Positions 42,794 through 51,537 of a stretch of 64,000 bases of DNA are shown in pieces. The notes under the pieces are model-generated. The model had not been told where the DNA came from, ran no database searches, and saw only the letters and a list, made by a program, of their open reading frames with translations. The position numbers and the translations under genes were made by a program. Positions within the stretch are counted from its first letter, which is position 1, and each line of letters begins with the position of its first letter. The DNA lies in the NCBI RefSeq assembly GCF_029210485.1, contig NZ_JARGET010000011.1:248001-312000 (forward strand), in the 5' to 3' direction. The stretch comes from Hoeflea sp. YIM 152468. GTDB lineage: Bacteria; Pseudomonadota; Alphaproteobacteria; Rhizobiales; Rhizobiaceae.

Positions 42794-44857
42794 CTAGCTT
42801 TTGAAGACGTCTGCAGCTTTCCAGGAGCCGGGGCTTTGCGCCTCGATGGCGGCAAAGGCGTCGCGGATTGTGTCCATGCCGGTCTCTTCGGCCCAGAACA
42901 TCGGGCCACCCAGATGCTTGGGGAAGCCGTAGCCTTCGGTCCAGACGATATCGATGGCGGTGTCGCTGGTGGCGATGCCTTCGTCGAGGATCAGATGGGC
43001 CTCGTTGACGATGGCGGCCATGATCCGCATGACGATCTCGTCGGTGGTGAATGTCTGCTGCGTGATGCCGCGTTCGACGCGCCAGGCGACAACCATGGCC
43101 TCGACCTCCGGATCGCGGGTGCCGGCCATTTCGGTGTGATCGTACCAGCCCTTTCTTGCCGCACTTCCGCGGCCCTGGCGGCCGAGCTCGCAGAGCTTGT
43201 CGGCGATATCGACATAGCGGCCGGGCCAGGTGCCCGCTGCCAATTGGCGCTTGCGGTTGGCCCAGCTGATCTGCAATCCGGTCAGATCCTGCAATTCATA
43301 GGGCCCCAGCGGCATGCCGAGGCCGTGCATGGCTTCGTCGACAGCGTAGGGCGACGCGCCATCGGCCACCATGTAATCGGCCTGGCGGCGATAGGCGGAG
43401 AGAATGCGGTTGCCGATGAAGCCGTCGCAGACACCGGTTTCGACCGGGATCTTGCCGAGACCACGGGCGAAGGCGAAGGCGGTGGCCATGGTCTGGTCAG
43501 ACGTGGCCGCGGTGCCGACGACTTCGACCAGCTTCATGATGTTGGCAGGCGAGAAGAAATGCAGGCCGAGAAATCGGCCCGGGCCGGGCATGCCGTCGCT
43601 GATCAGATTGGGATCGAGGTACGACGTATTGGTGGCGATCAATGCCTCTTCGGACATGACCTCGGCGAGCTTTGTGAACACGGCGCGTTTGACGTCCGGA
43701 TCCTCGAACACGGCTTCGATGGCGATGTCGGCATCCGCGGCGGCGGTGTAATCGGCACCGGCGGAGAAGGCCGCGCGGCGAGCCTCTGCCTTGTCGTCAC
43801 TGATGCGGCCGGAGGCCAGATCCCTGGCGATGATGGCCTCGACGCGGGCCTGGCCGGCTTCGGCACTCTCTGTGTCGCGTTCGAGCAAGGTGACGCGGTG
43901 GCCGGCGGCCAGACTGGCGGCGGCAATGCCAGCGCCCATCAGGCCGCCGCCGACGATGGCGACATGATTGACTGGTGCAGGCTCGATGGCTTTCAGGCGG
44001 GCCGGCCTTGTGACCGAGCGGCTGGCGAAAAACAGCCGCCTGAGCGCCCGCGACTGGGCGCTGTCGCGCAGGTCAAGATGAGTTTGGCGCTCGATCCTGC
44101 TGCCTTCCGCAAAGGGCAGGGTGGCAGCGAGTGCGGTGGTTTCGAGCGCGATCATCGGGGCGTTTGAGCCCTTGGCCGATTTGGTGATTTCCGCCTTCAG
44201 TGCGGTGAGGTCCGCATCGTCGACCGGGCGGGTCGAGGTGTTGGCGGGCCGGGCGGGCAGGGCATCGCGGAACGACGCAATCGCTGCCATCGGGTCGCCG
44301 TCGAAAACCAGATCCAGTCCGCCGAACTCTTCAAACGTTCTGGCGCTGACGGGCTTGCCGTTGGCCGCCATGCGCGCGGCGCGTTCCAGCCCGATGACGC
44401 GGGGCAGGCGCTGGGTGCCGCCGGCGCCGGGGATCAGGCCGAGATTGACCTCCGGCAGGCCGAAGCGTGTCTTCTCATCGGCGATGCGCCAGGCACAGGC
44501 CAGCGCCAGTTCCAGTCCGCCACCCAGAACGGTGCCGTGCATGACGGCGATGAAGGGGGTCGTGCTGGCCTCGATGGCATCGAGCACGTCGGGCAGATGC
44601 GGCAGCGGCGGCGGCCCGGCAAATTCCGAGATGTCGCCGCCGGCGACAAATGTGCGCCCGCTGCAGACGAGAGCTGCAGTGGTGCAGCCGGCCTCGTTGA
44701 CCCTGTGCAGCGCGTCCATCAGGCCCTTGCGCACGTGCACCGAAAGCGCGTTGACCGGCGGATTGTTGATCGTGACGAGCGCATGGCTGCCGGTGATAAC
44801 CACATTGACGACCGGGGCGTCCGGACCGGATTCCGGGGTGGCGGTGGCTATGGTCAC
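42794..44857 (-). CDS. Fused enoyl-CoA hydratase/3-hydroxyacyl-CoA dehydrogenase (FadB/FadJ-like)
   Basis: This 687-residue bifunctional beta-oxidation enzyme has an N-terminal crotonase domain (1-190) with both catalytic glutamates near G-G-G-L-E-L-A-L and F-G-L-P-E-V-N-L-G. The middle has the NAD motif V-A-I-V-G-G-G-L-M-G-A-G and A-T-N-T-S-Y-L, and two 3HCDH_C repeats close the protein, in the peroxisomal-type layout. The frame is open to 45091, but the GTG at 44857 preceded by AGGAG gives the right N-terminus. It is divergent from a PaaG-like gene across a TetR-type operator. Confidence 0.88.
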   Translation of the reverse strand: MTIATATPESGPDAPVVNVVITGSHALVTINNPPVNALSVHVRKGLMDALHRVNEAGCTTAALVCSGRTFVAGGDISEFAGPPPLPHLPDVLDAIEASTTPFIAVMHGTVLGGGLELALACAWRIADEKTRFGLPEVNLGLIPGAGGTQRLPRVIGLERAARMAANGKPVSARTFEEFGGLDLVFDGDPMAAIASFRDALPARPANTSTRPVDDADLTALKAEITKSAKGSNAPMIALETTALAATLPFAEGSRIERQTHLDLRDSAQSRALRRLFFASRSVTRPARLKAIEPAPVNHVAIVGGGLMGAGIAAASLAAGHRVTLLERDTESAEAGQARVEAIIARDLASGRISDDKAEARRAAFSAGADYTAAADADIAIEAVFEDPDVKRAVFTKLAEVMSEEALIATNTSYLDPNLISDGMPGPGRFLGLHFFSPANIMKLVEVVGTAATSDQTMATAFAFARGLGKIPVETGVCDGFIGNRILSAYRRQADYMVADGASPYAVDEAMHGLGMPLGPYELQDLTGLQISWANRKRQLAAGTWPGRYVDIADKLCELGRQGRGSAARKGWYDHTEMAGTRDPEVEAMVVAWRVERGITQQTFTTDEIVMRIMAAIVNEAHLILDEGIATSDTAIDIVWTEGYGFPKHLGGPMFWAEETGMDTIRDAFAAIEAQSPGSWKAADVFKS

Positions 44858-44919
44858 GATGGCAGCTCCTGCGATAATCCTGGGGAAATTTGGGGTGAAA
44901 TACCCGTGGATTATTAATT

Positions 44920-44935
44920 GACCAACCGGTCGGCC
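44920..44935. promoter_or_regulatory. TetR-type operator between acyl-CoA genes
   Basis: GACCAACCGGTCGGCC reads GGCCGACCGGTTGGTC on the other strand and resembles ACCGACCGGTCGGT, the palindrome used by TetR regulators of fatty acid and phenylacetate degradation (for example PaaR). It lies between the divergent hydratase/dehydrogenase and PaaG-like genes, with a TetR gene (45969) in the same operon as the latter. Confidence 0.6.
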
Positions 44936-44969
44936 TATGCAACCCTTATTTTTCTGGAGGAGCCTGCCT

Positions 44970-45761
44970 ATGCGTGAAGCGGTCTTGCATTCCTGGAGCG
45001 GCGGCGTGCTGGAAATCACGCTGAACCGGCCGGCCCGACTGAACGCCTTCAACGACGACATGCATGCAGCGATGGCTGCCTGTCTGGACATGGCGCGGGA
45101 TGATGCGCGCTGCCGGGCGGTGCTGCTGACCGGGGCGGGGCGCGGCTTTTACGCCGGCCAGGATCTAACGGCGCGCGATCCGGCTAAGATGTCCGGTCCC
45201 CCCGATCTCGGCGAGACGTTGACCCGGCTTTACAATCCGATGATCCGGCGCATCCGGGCGCTGGAAAAACCGGTTGTCTGTGCGGTCAATGGTGTGGCAG
45301 CCGGCGCCGGGGCCAATCTGGCACTGGCCTGCGATATCGTGCTGGCGGCGCGCAGCGCGACCTTCATCCAGTCCTTTGCACGGATCGGCCTCGTTCCCGA
45401 TGCCGGCGGCAGCTGGATGCTGCCGCGACTGATCGGCGAAGCGCGGGCCAAGGCGATTGCCATGACCGCCGATCCGGTGTCGGCGCAAACGGCGGCCGAC
45501 TGGGGCATGATCTGGCGGGCTGTCGAGGATGCCGAGTTGATGACCGAGGCGAAAGCGCTGGCCGCGCGTCTGGCCGCAGGGCCGACCTTCGGGCTGGGGC
45601 AGATGAAAAGCCTGATTCAGGCTGCCGCGGGTCAGGAACTCGATGCGCATCTTGACCTTGAAGCCGAGAGCCAGCGCAAGGCCGGGTTTTCCGCCGACTT
45701 TGCAGAAGGCGTCAGCGCTTTCCTTGAAAAACGCGAGCCGAAGTTCGGGGGCGCGCGATGA
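44970..45761 (+). CDS. Enoyl-CoA hydratase/isomerase, PaaG-like
   Basis: This 263-residue crotonase has the PaaG features G-Q-D-L-T-A-R-D, A-G-A-G-A-N-L-A-L-A-C-D and G-L-V-P-D-A-G-G-S-W, with the catalytic Asp of 1,2-epoxyphenylacetyl-CoA isomerase in place of the second glutamate of true hydratases. PaaG forms the oxepin-CoA in phenylacetate degradation. The ATG at 44970 follows TGGAGGAG. The upper pathway genes (paaABCDE, paaK, paaZ) are not in the window, so a related acyl-CoA isomerase role is possible. Confidence 0.8.
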   Translation: MREAVLHSWSGGVLEITLNRPARLNAFNDDMHAAMAACLDMARDDARCRAVLLTGAGRGFYAGQDLTARDPAKMSGPPDLGETLTRLYNPMIRRIRALEKPVVCAVNGVAAGAGANLALACDIVLAARSATFIQSFARIGLVPDAGGSWMLPRLIGEARAKAIAMTADPVSAQTAADWGMIWRAVEDAELMTEAKALAARLAAGPTFGLGQMKSLIQAAAGQELDAHLDLEAESQRKAGFSADFAEGVSAFLEKREPKFGGAR

Positions 45762-45964
45762 CGGGACATTGCGATCAGGAGCGGGGCATGCGGCAGGACG
45801 GCGCGGCCATTGCCGCATTTCGCCGGTTGTCGCACATGGTTTTGGGTTGCCAGCTCAAGAATGTTGTCGGCATCAGCGCCCGCACAAACGTAACCGGGCC
45901 CGGCAAGGTGGCGCGGTCCGAAGGCAAGGTCAAACGCGTGGTAGACCACCGGCTCCGGAGCTGA
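45758..45964 (+). CDS. Doubtful small ORF in the PaaG-TetR operon
   Basis: A 68-codon frame starts at an ATG overlapping the PaaG-like stop by four bases and ends four bases before the TetR GTG, so it fills the gap exactly. Its product (H-C-D-Q-E-R-G-M-R-Q-D-G) has no recognised family and is unlike PaaI, which often follows paaG. It may be a real small protein or an accident of the spacing. Confidence 0.25.
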   Translation: MTGHCDQERGMRQDGAAIAAFRRLSHMVLGCQLKNVVGISARTNVTGPGKVARSEGKVKRVVDHRLRS

Positions 45965-45968
45965 GCGC

Positions 45969-46583
45969 GTGGCCCGGACCATTGCCAAGGACCATGAGGC
46001 CAAGCGAGACGCGATCTTGCGGACCGCTGCGGCGTTCTTTGCCGAGCAGGGCTTCGACCGGGCCTCGATGGGCCGGCTGGCGCAAGCATGCGGCGTCTCC
46101 AAGGCGTTGATCTACCATTATTACCCGTCCAAGGACGCGCTGCTGTTCGACATTCTGGATTCGCACCTGAGCGCACTCGTGGATGTGGTCGAAGCGGTTG
46201 CGGCAGAGCCACGATCTCCGCCGATGCGGCTGCGGGCGCTGATCCGGACGATCCTCATCGCCTATCGCGACTCCGACGCCGAACACAAGGTGCAACTCGA
46301 TGCGCTGGCGTCGCTGCCACCGGACAATCAGATGCATCTGCATGCGCTGCAACACAGGCTGGTGTGTTGCCTTTCTGAGAGCGTGCAAGCGCTGGAGCCG
46401 GAGCGGTTTTCAACCCGGCCGGACCTGGTTTCGCCGGTGGCGATGTCGGTGCTCGGCATGCTCAACTGGTATTTTCTCTGGCACAAGCCCGGCAGTCTGG
46501 TTGACCGTGATGCCTATGCCGATATCGTCGCGGACCTGGTGATCGGCGGCTTGCCGGCGGTGTGTGCGAGGCCGGCAGGCTGA
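45969..46583 (+). CDS. TetR family regulator of the acyl-CoA genes
   Basis: This 204-residue protein has an N-terminal TetR HTH (I-L-R-T-A-A-A-F-F-A-E-Q-G-F-D-R-A-S-M with V-S-K-A-L-I-Y-H-Y-Y) and a ligand-binding helical domain as in PaaR/FadR-type regulators (A-L-I-R-T-I-L-I-A-Y). It starts with GTG and is transcribed with the PaaG-like gene. The operator at 44920-44935 is its likely target, with an acyl-CoA as likely ligand; both are inferred. Confidence 0.82.
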   Translation: MARTIAKDHEAKRDAILRTAAAFFAEQGFDRASMGRLAQACGVSKALIYHYYPSKDALLFDILDSHLSALVDVVEAVAAEPRSPPMRLRALIRTILIAYRDSDAEHKVQLDALASLPPDNQMHLHALQHRLVCCLSESVQALEPERFSTRPDLVSPVAMSVLGMLNWYFLWHKPGSLVDRDAYADIVADLVIGGLPAVCARPAG

Positions 46584-46621
46584 CAGAACTCAGGCCGGGT
46601 GTGGGGATCGGAAACCCGGGC

Positions 46622-47281
46622 TCAGTTTTCGGTGACTTTCCGCGCGTTCCGGCGGAACAGATACCAGCCGATCCACAAGACCGCGTAGAGTGCAAGCGCC
46701 GCGTAGATGGCCGGTTGCGGGCTTTGAGGTGAACTGATCGAACCCGCATAGGATGCGATCGTGACATAGGGCAGCGTGCTCAGGCTGAAATAGCCGATAT
46801 ACTGCGCGAAAGGCATGTTTGTGGCGCCCGCCATGCAGGCCGTAACCTCGGGGACAATCGGGGCAGCGCGGGACAGGACAATCATGGCGGGGCCATTGCG
46901 GCGGAAGGTGCGCGCCATGTCCAGCCGGTCGTCCTTGTTGCGCACCAGAAACGAAACCGCACGGTCGCCCCAGATCCGGCTGATGCCATAGCCTGAAAAT
47001 GCGGCCAGCGACATGCCGGCGAATGCGGTGATGGCACCGGCCGGAAAGCCCAGGAAGAAACCGCCCAGTATCGTGATCGTCAGTGTCGGGACGGCGACAA
47101 ACAAATCCAGAAACAGCAGCAATACCACGGTTCCTGCGAGCCAGAGCGGATCGACACGTCCGGCCAGTTCAAGCCAGTGCCTGACGTTTTCGACCGTCAG
47201 GAGGCCGAAGAGACGACCCAGAATGAAGGTTAGGGCGAAGGCTGTCCCCAGAAACAGCATCACTTTGATCAGTGGTTTCAT
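46622..47281 (-). CDS. TVP38/TMEM64 family membrane protein
   Basis: This 219-residue protein has the VTT/SNARE-associated domain: G-G-F-F-L-G-F-P-A-G-A with the central re-entrant region, then R-N-G-P-A-M-I-V-L-S-R-A-A-P-I-V-P and a final helix Y-A-V-L-W-I-G-W-Y. Relatives of DedA/TMEM41B act in lipid scrambling or transport. It is downstream of the SDR gene by four bases and probably cotranscribed with it. Confidence 0.85.
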   Translation of the reverse strand: MKPLIKVMLFLGTAFALTFILGRLFGLLTVENVRHWLELAGRVDPLWLAGTVVLLLFLDLFVAVPTLTITILGGFFLGFPAGAITAFAGMSLAAFSGYGISRIWGDRAVSFLVRNKDDRLDMARTFRRNGPAMIVLSRAAPIVPEVTACMAGATNMPFAQYIGYFSLSTLPYVTIASYAGSISSPQSPQPAIYAALALYAVLWIGWYLFRRNARKVTEN

Positions 47282-47285
47282 GGGT

Positions 47286-48017
47286 TTACCCTGCCTTCAT
47301 GATGGTTTGCGCAAGGCGGGGGGCGATGCGCAGGATCAGCCGCAGCAGCTTCACCTTGCCGACATCGATGGTGTCGCCGGGCTCCTGCATCCCGCCAATG
47401 ATCTCAGCAGAAGCTTGCCCGGCGGATATTTTCGCCGCGCCCCTGCCTTTTGTCATGGCCGTGTCAAGCAAGGGCAGGAACACCTGCTTGACCTCGATGT
47501 TGGTGCTTTCAAGCTGATAGGCCAGCGATTTGGACAGAAGGTTCAGCGCGCCCTTGGTGGCGCAGTAAACCGCCGAACTGGTCTTTGGCACCAGGCCCAG
47601 GCCGGAGTTGATGTTGACTATCATCGACGGATTGGGTTGCAGCAGGTTGGGCAGCAACAGGTAGATGAGACTGCACACCGAGGTGAAATTGATATCGATC
47701 TCCCGCTTTATGGTTTCATAGCGAAAGTCTTCGGCGAGAAAGTGCGGGGTGTATTGCACGGCCGCGTTGTTGATCAGGACGTCAATTTTCTTGCCGCTGC
47801 GAACCAGGAGATCAGCCGCTGTCTCGACCGATTGCAGATCGGCCAGATCCGCCTCATAGACATGAACGCCGTCGAACGAACGGCGCAGATTGTCCAGACC
47901 GGTGGACGCGCGGGCAATGACCGAGATTTCGTTTTCATTGTGAAGCTGTTTCAACAGCTCCAGCCCGAGCCCTGATGCGCCGCCGGTTAGGACGATGTGT
48001 TTGCCGACAATGGTCAT
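47286..48017 (-). CDS. Short-chain dehydrogenase/reductase (DltE-like)
   Basis: This 243-residue SDR has the cofactor loop T-G-G-A-S-G-L-G-L, the N-N-A-A motif and catalytic Y-C-A-T-K (Y-x-x-x-K) with an S upstream in I-N-S-G-L-G. Sequence style resembles DltE-type reductases. The ATG at 48017 with GGGAA upstream is preferred over one 33 bases earlier. It is divergent from a Crp/Fnr-type gene and followed by a membrane protein, so its substrate may be a lipid or cell-wall precursor, but this is a guess. Confidence 0.82.
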   Translation of the reverse strand: MTIVGKHIVLTGGASGLGLELLKQLHNENEISVIARASTGLDNLRRSFDGVHVYEADLADLQSVETAADLLVRSGKKIDVLINNAAVQYTPHFLAEDFRYETIKREIDINFTSVCSLIYLLLPNLLQPNPSMIVNINSGLGLVPKTSSAVYCATKGALNLLSKSLAYQLESTNIEVKQVFLPLLDTAMTKGRGAAKISAGQASAEIIGGMQEPGDTIDVGKVKLLRLILRIAPRLAQTIMKAG

Positions 48018-48106
48018 GAATAATTCCCGTCTCGTCTGGTTCAGGTTCAATATTCGTGCAAACTAGGCAGCCATCTCGGTCGTGGAATTAACCCAAGTCA
48101 AAACCT

Positions 48107-48634
48107 ATGGAATTAGGCGCGTTTATTGCAGAAAACGGCACCTCGCTTTCAAGAGAACCGGGGCAGCATGTGTTCCGGCAGGGGGATCGGAATTCGTCGC
48201 TGTACTTCCTCAAATCCGGATTGTTGAAGGCCTATTACCTGTCGGCGGACGGCAAGGAACACATCAAATCCTTTATCCTGCCGGGCAACCACATCGGCAG
48301 CCTGATGGCGAGCCACGCCGAGAAATCCTGCAGCTTCAGTCTTGTTTGCCTCAGGCAATGCAATCTGACGATGCTGCCGTTCAGCAGATTGTATCAGGCA
48401 GCCCGGAGCGACCCCGCCATCTCGGCCGCCGTGGTGGACTTGCTGCTGAGTTTTGCGATGAAAAAGGAAGCCCGCGAGTATGAACTGCTGTGTCTATCGG
48501 CTGCGGACCGCTACAGGAGGCTTGTCGAAAATACGCCTGATCTGCTCAAGCTCGTGACGCAGAACGAGATCGCCCGTTATCTCGGGGTTACGCCTGTGGG
48601 GCTGAGCCGGATCAAGAAACGCCTGGCCGGTTGA
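48107..48634 (+). CDS. Crp/Fnr family transcriptional regulator
   Basis: This 175-residue protein has a cNMP-binding-type beta barrel (Q-H-V-F-R-Q-G-D-R-N-S-S-L-Y-F-L-K-S-G-L-L) and a compact C-terminal HTH (V-T-Q-N-E-I-A-R-Y-L-G-V-T-P-V-G-L-S-R-I). It lacks an iron-sulfur Cys set at the N-terminus, so it is not an FNR oxygen sensor. It is divergent from the SDR-TVP38 pair, 90 bases apart, and may control it. Confidence 0.85.
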   Translation: MELGAFIAENGTSLSREPGQHVFRQGDRNSSLYFLKSGLLKAYYLSADGKEHIKSFILPGNHIGSLMASHAEKSCSFSLVCLRQCNLTMLPFSRLYQAARSDPAISAAVVDLLLSFAMKKEAREYELLCLSAADRYRRLVENTPDLLKLVTQNEIARYLGVTPVGLSRIKKRLAG

Positions 48635-48931
48635 CCCAGCGGCCGGCGGTTATGGCGACATGGGGGCTGAACTCAGTCTTGACGCCGGGTGACCGGCCAG
48701 GTGCCGGGCGATGGCTGCGGGACAGCTCAAACGTCATGTGAGGGGGCGGTCTGCGGGTGTTACAGGCCAGACAGATGCCGTCGCCACGCGATTGTCACCC
48801 GTGACACTGGCGAACGCGGTGTCGTCCACCCATTCGGGGTTGTTTCCCCGCTGCAGCCATTGTCGGGCACCGGCAAAGCCGGCAAACCGGCACGTCTCTC
48901 AGGCTTGACGGCTCTGACGTGGAATGAATAC
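48635..48931. other. Gap between Crp-like and SRPBCC genes
   Basis: About 300 bases with no credible gene. It includes a micro-repeat CCGGCAAAGCCGGCAAACCGG near 48870 and ends at the ArsR-type palindrome. Confidence 0.4.
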
Positions 48932-48947
48932 GCAACCATATAGTTGC
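48932..48947. promoter_or_regulatory. Candidate ArsR operator
   Basis: GCAACCATATAGTTGC is a 16-base near-palindrome (14 of 16 positions symmetric) 51 bases before the SRPBCC start. ArsR repressors paired with SRPBCC genes usually bind AT-centred GCAAC...GTTGC dyads in their own promoter. Confidence 0.55.
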
Positions 48948-48998
48948 CTATTGGGTGGTTTCGTGACATAAATCGCGCACGCAAAGGAGGGTTTGCAC

Positions 48999-49445
48999 AT
49001 GACAGATAGCATAGAGCGCACTGTGGTCCTGGACGCACCCGTCGAGCGGGTGTGGACAGCGCTGACCGATGCACAGGAATTTGGAACCTGGTTCCGCCTC
49101 AAACTCGATGGTCCGTTTGAAGCCGGAAAGGTCACAACCGGTGAAGTGACCTATCCCGGTGCTGAGGGGCTGCGGTTCTGGGCGCGGGTCAAAGATGTCG
49201 AGGAGCCGAGACTTTTCAGCTTTGTCTGGCCCTACCACGAAACCGTCAGTCCGGATGACCCGGACATCGCCAGCAAGGTGACGCTGGTGGAGTTCACGCT
49301 GGAAGCCAGTGGAGAGGGAACCCGGCTGACGGTGCGCGAAAGCGGCTTCGACAAGCTGCCGGAAAGCCGGCGCCTGCAGGCGTTTCGCGAGAACCAGCAT
49401 GGCTGGAAGATCCAGATGGGAAACATCAAATCCCATGTGGAATAG
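48999..49445 (+). CDS. SRPBCC (AHSA1/START) domain protein
   Basis: This 148-residue helix-grip protein begins with V-V-L-D-A-P-V-E-R-V-W-T-A-L-T-D and contains E-F-G-T-W-F-R, the usual AHSA1-like N-terminus. The fold binds hydrophobic ligands. The ATG has an AAGGAGGG ribosome site at ideal spacing; an upstream TTG is less likely. It overlaps the ArsR gene by 11 bases, a common pairing in which the SRPBCC protein may bind the inducer. Confidence 0.85.
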   Translation: MTDSIERTVVLDAPVERVWTALTDAQEFGTWFRLKLDGPFEAGKVTTGEVTYPGAEGLRFWARVKDVEEPRLFSFVWPYHETVSPDDPDIASKVTLVEFTLEASGEGTRLTVRESGFDKLPESRRLQAFRENQHGWKIQMGNIKSHVE

Positions 49446-49860
49446 TGCTTCGCCACCCGTCGTCACCGTTGATCTCGCCACAACATTTGCAGCGCTGGGC
49501 GACCCACGGCGGCTGGCGCTTGTCGAACGATTGTACAATGGCGATGCGCTGTCTGTGTCGGTGCTGTGCGAGGGCGTTGACGTTTCACGTCAGGCGGTCA
49601 GCAAGCATCTGAAAACGCTGACTGATGCGAACCTTGTCTCGTCACGCAAATCCGGCCGGGAAACGCTTTACAGTCTGGAGCGGGAAAAACTGCAGGAGGC
49701 GAACGCGTTCCTGGCGCTTGTTGGCGAGAAATGGGGCGATGCGTTCGAGCGGCTGAAGCTGCATCTGGCCGATGCAGATGCAAGCAGCGATCCTGCGCCC
49801 GCCATTGCCGAAGCAAGCAGCACCACTGCCGAGACCTCGAAGCAGACCAGGGAGGATTGA
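49435..49860 (+). CDS. ArsR family transcriptional regulator
   Basis: This 141-residue winged-helix repressor has A-L-G-D-P-R-R-L-A-L-V-E-R-L and the recognition helix V-S-R-Q-A-V-S-K-H-L-K-T-L, followed by the beta-wing (S-S-R-K-S-G-R-E-T-L-Y). Metal-binding cysteines of the ArsR C-V-C type are absent, so it belongs to the non-metal SdpR-like group. The start inside the preceding gene's end is set by the overlap. The Ala/Ser-rich tail is variable. Confidence 0.85.
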   Translation: MWNSASPPVVTVDLATTFAALGDPRRLALVERLYNGDALSVSVLCEGVDVSRQAVSKHLKTLTDANLVSSRKSGRETLYSLEREKLQEANAFLALVGEKWGDAFERLKLHLADADASSDPAPAIAEASSTTAETSKQTRED

Positions 49861-49862
49861 AA

Positions 49863-50234
49863 ATGCCTGTGAAATTTATGGGCGGCAAGAACATCGCCAT
49901 GAAGGTTCCGCCACACCAGTATGATGCAACCGTGAGGTTCTACCGCGACATTCTCGGGCTGGAACCGGTCGGCGGCCCAGGTGGTGACGCGGTCGGCTTC
50001 AAGTTCGGACCGAACAACCTCTGGATCGACAAGGTGGCCGCGATGAGCCAGGCCGAATTGTGGCTTGAAATCATCACCGACGACACCGCCGCTGCCGCAA
50101 CACAGCTTGCGGACGCGAATGTTGTCAGATGTGACGAGATCGAGGCGCTGGGCAAGGAATTCGATGGATACTGGATCACCAGCCCTGCCTCGATCATTCA
50201 TCTGGTGGACGCCCGCAAAGGCTCCTGGGACTGA
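49863..50234 (+). CDS. VOC (glyoxalase/bleomycin resistance) family protein
   Basis: This 123-residue protein is a single VOC module: beta-alpha-beta-beta-beta with R-F-Y-R-D-I-L-G-L near the start and I-H-L-V-D-A-R at the end. It follows ArsR by two bases with GGGAGGA upstream, so SRPBCC, ArsR and VOC form one operon. The metal ligand set is incomplete, and the substrate is unknown. Confidence 0.82.
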   Translation: MPVKFMGGKNIAMKVPPHQYDATVRFYRDILGLEPVGGPGGDAVGFKFGPNNLWIDKVAAMSQAELWLEIITDDTAAAATQLADANVVRCDEIEALGKEFDGYWITSPASIIHLVDARKGSWD

Positions 50235-50484
50235 TTTCCATGCGTGCTGCACCGGCTGCCGGCCTGTGCGTTCCGGATTTGCTGCTGCGGAGAAAAAACG
50301 ACCGGATTTTGCCAATCACTGCTTGTCATCGGCTGAAAAACTGACAGTTATGGTGGTCCGGTCCGTGCGGAAACCCTGGATATTCCGATTGCCTGGTTGG
50401 ATGTGCGGACGACAAGCGGAAAAAGTATCATCGCGGTGCAGCAAGCCCCGCCAAGTCATTTTTCGGAACGTGGAGGAAAACCTG

Positions 50485-51441
50485 ATGAGCAGCATCAATC
50501 GAAGAAGCCTTGTGACCCTTCTGGCGGCAACGGCCATGGGTCTGTCGCTGGCGCCCGCCAAGGCAGACGAATTTGTCAACATCCTGACCGGCGGCACCTC
50601 CGGGGTCTATTACCCGCTCGGCGTCGGCCTGTCGAAGATCTATGCCGAGAAGATCGACGGCGTGCGCACCCAGGTGCAGTCGACCAAGGCTTCGGTGGAA
50701 AATCTCAACCTGCTGCAGCAGGGCAAGGGTGAACTGGCGCTGGCGCTGGGCGATTCGGTCAAGCTGGCCTGGGAAGGCGACGCGGAAGCAGGTTTCAAGG
50801 CTCCGCTCGACAAGCTCCGCGGCATTGCGGCCGTCTACCCCAACTACATCCAGATCGTGGCGTCAAAGGAATCGGGCATCACCAACTTTGCCGACCTGAA
50901 GGGCAAGAGCCTGTCGGTGGGGGCAGCCAAGTCGGGTACCGAACTCAACGCGCGCAAGATTTTCGACGCTGCCGGCATGACCTATGACGACCTGTCCAAG
51001 ACAGAGTACCTGCCGTTTTCGGAATCGGTCGAGCTGATCAAGAACCGCCAGCTTGACGCGACGCTCCAGTCGGCTGGCCTCGGCGTGTCCTCGATCAAGG
51101 ACCTGTCGACCTCGATCGACGTGCAAATGGTGGCCGTGCCTGAAGATGTTGTGACAGCGCTTGGCGCGCCCTACATCGCCGCGACCATTCCGGCCGGCAC
51201 CTATAATGGCCAGGACAGCGATGTCGGTACCGTGGCCGTGGTCAACTTCCTGGTGACGCATTCCGATGTCAGTGATGATCTGGCCTACGAGATGACAAAG
51301 CAGTTGTTCGAAAACCTTCCCGATCTCGAAGCCGCGCACAATGCCGCCGCCCAGATCAAGCTGGAAAACGCCATGAACGGCATGCCGCTGCCGCTGCATC
51401 CGGGCGCTGAACGCTACTACAAGGAAAAGGGCATGATGTAA
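50485..51441 (+). CDS. TAXI family TRAP transporter solute-binding protein
   Basis: This 318-residue periplasmic receptor has a cleavable signal peptide (R-R-S-L-V-T-L-L-A-A-T-A-M-G) and the TAXI signature V-N-I-L-T-G-G-T-S-G-V-Y-Y-P-L-G near the start. The ATG with TGGAGGAAAA upstream is chosen; the long upstream frame has no family match. It feeds the permease that follows. TAXI receptors bind small acids such as 2-oxoglutarate or glutamate in a few studied cases; the ligand here is unknown. Confidence 0.9.
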   Translation: MSSINRRSLVTLLAATAMGLSLAPAKADEFVNILTGGTSGVYYPLGVGLSKIYAEKIDGVRTQVQSTKASVENLNLLQQGKGELALALGDSVKLAWEGDAEAGFKAPLDKLRGIAAVYPNYIQIVASKESGITNFADLKGKSLSVGAAKSGTELNARKIFDAAGMTYDDLSKTEYLPFSESVELIKNRQLDATLQSAGLGVSSIKDLSTSIDVQMVAVPEDVVTALGAPYIAATIPAGTYNGQDSDVGTVAVVNFLVTHSDVSDDLAYEMTKQLFENLPDLEAAHNAAAQIKLENAMNGMPLPLHPGAERYYKEKGMM

Positions 51442-51537
51442 GACCGGACCAAAAGTTCGGACGAACAAGACTTGACCGTGGCGGTTCCTTGCAAGGGCAC
51501 CGCCACGGAAAGCCCGTGTTTTGGGGGAGAACATCGC

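Noticed and set aside
42548-44167. 539-codon plus-strand frame opposite the FadB-like gene
   Set aside because: Gly/Asp-rich shadow of a recognisable beta-oxidation enzyme; no ribosome site or family features.
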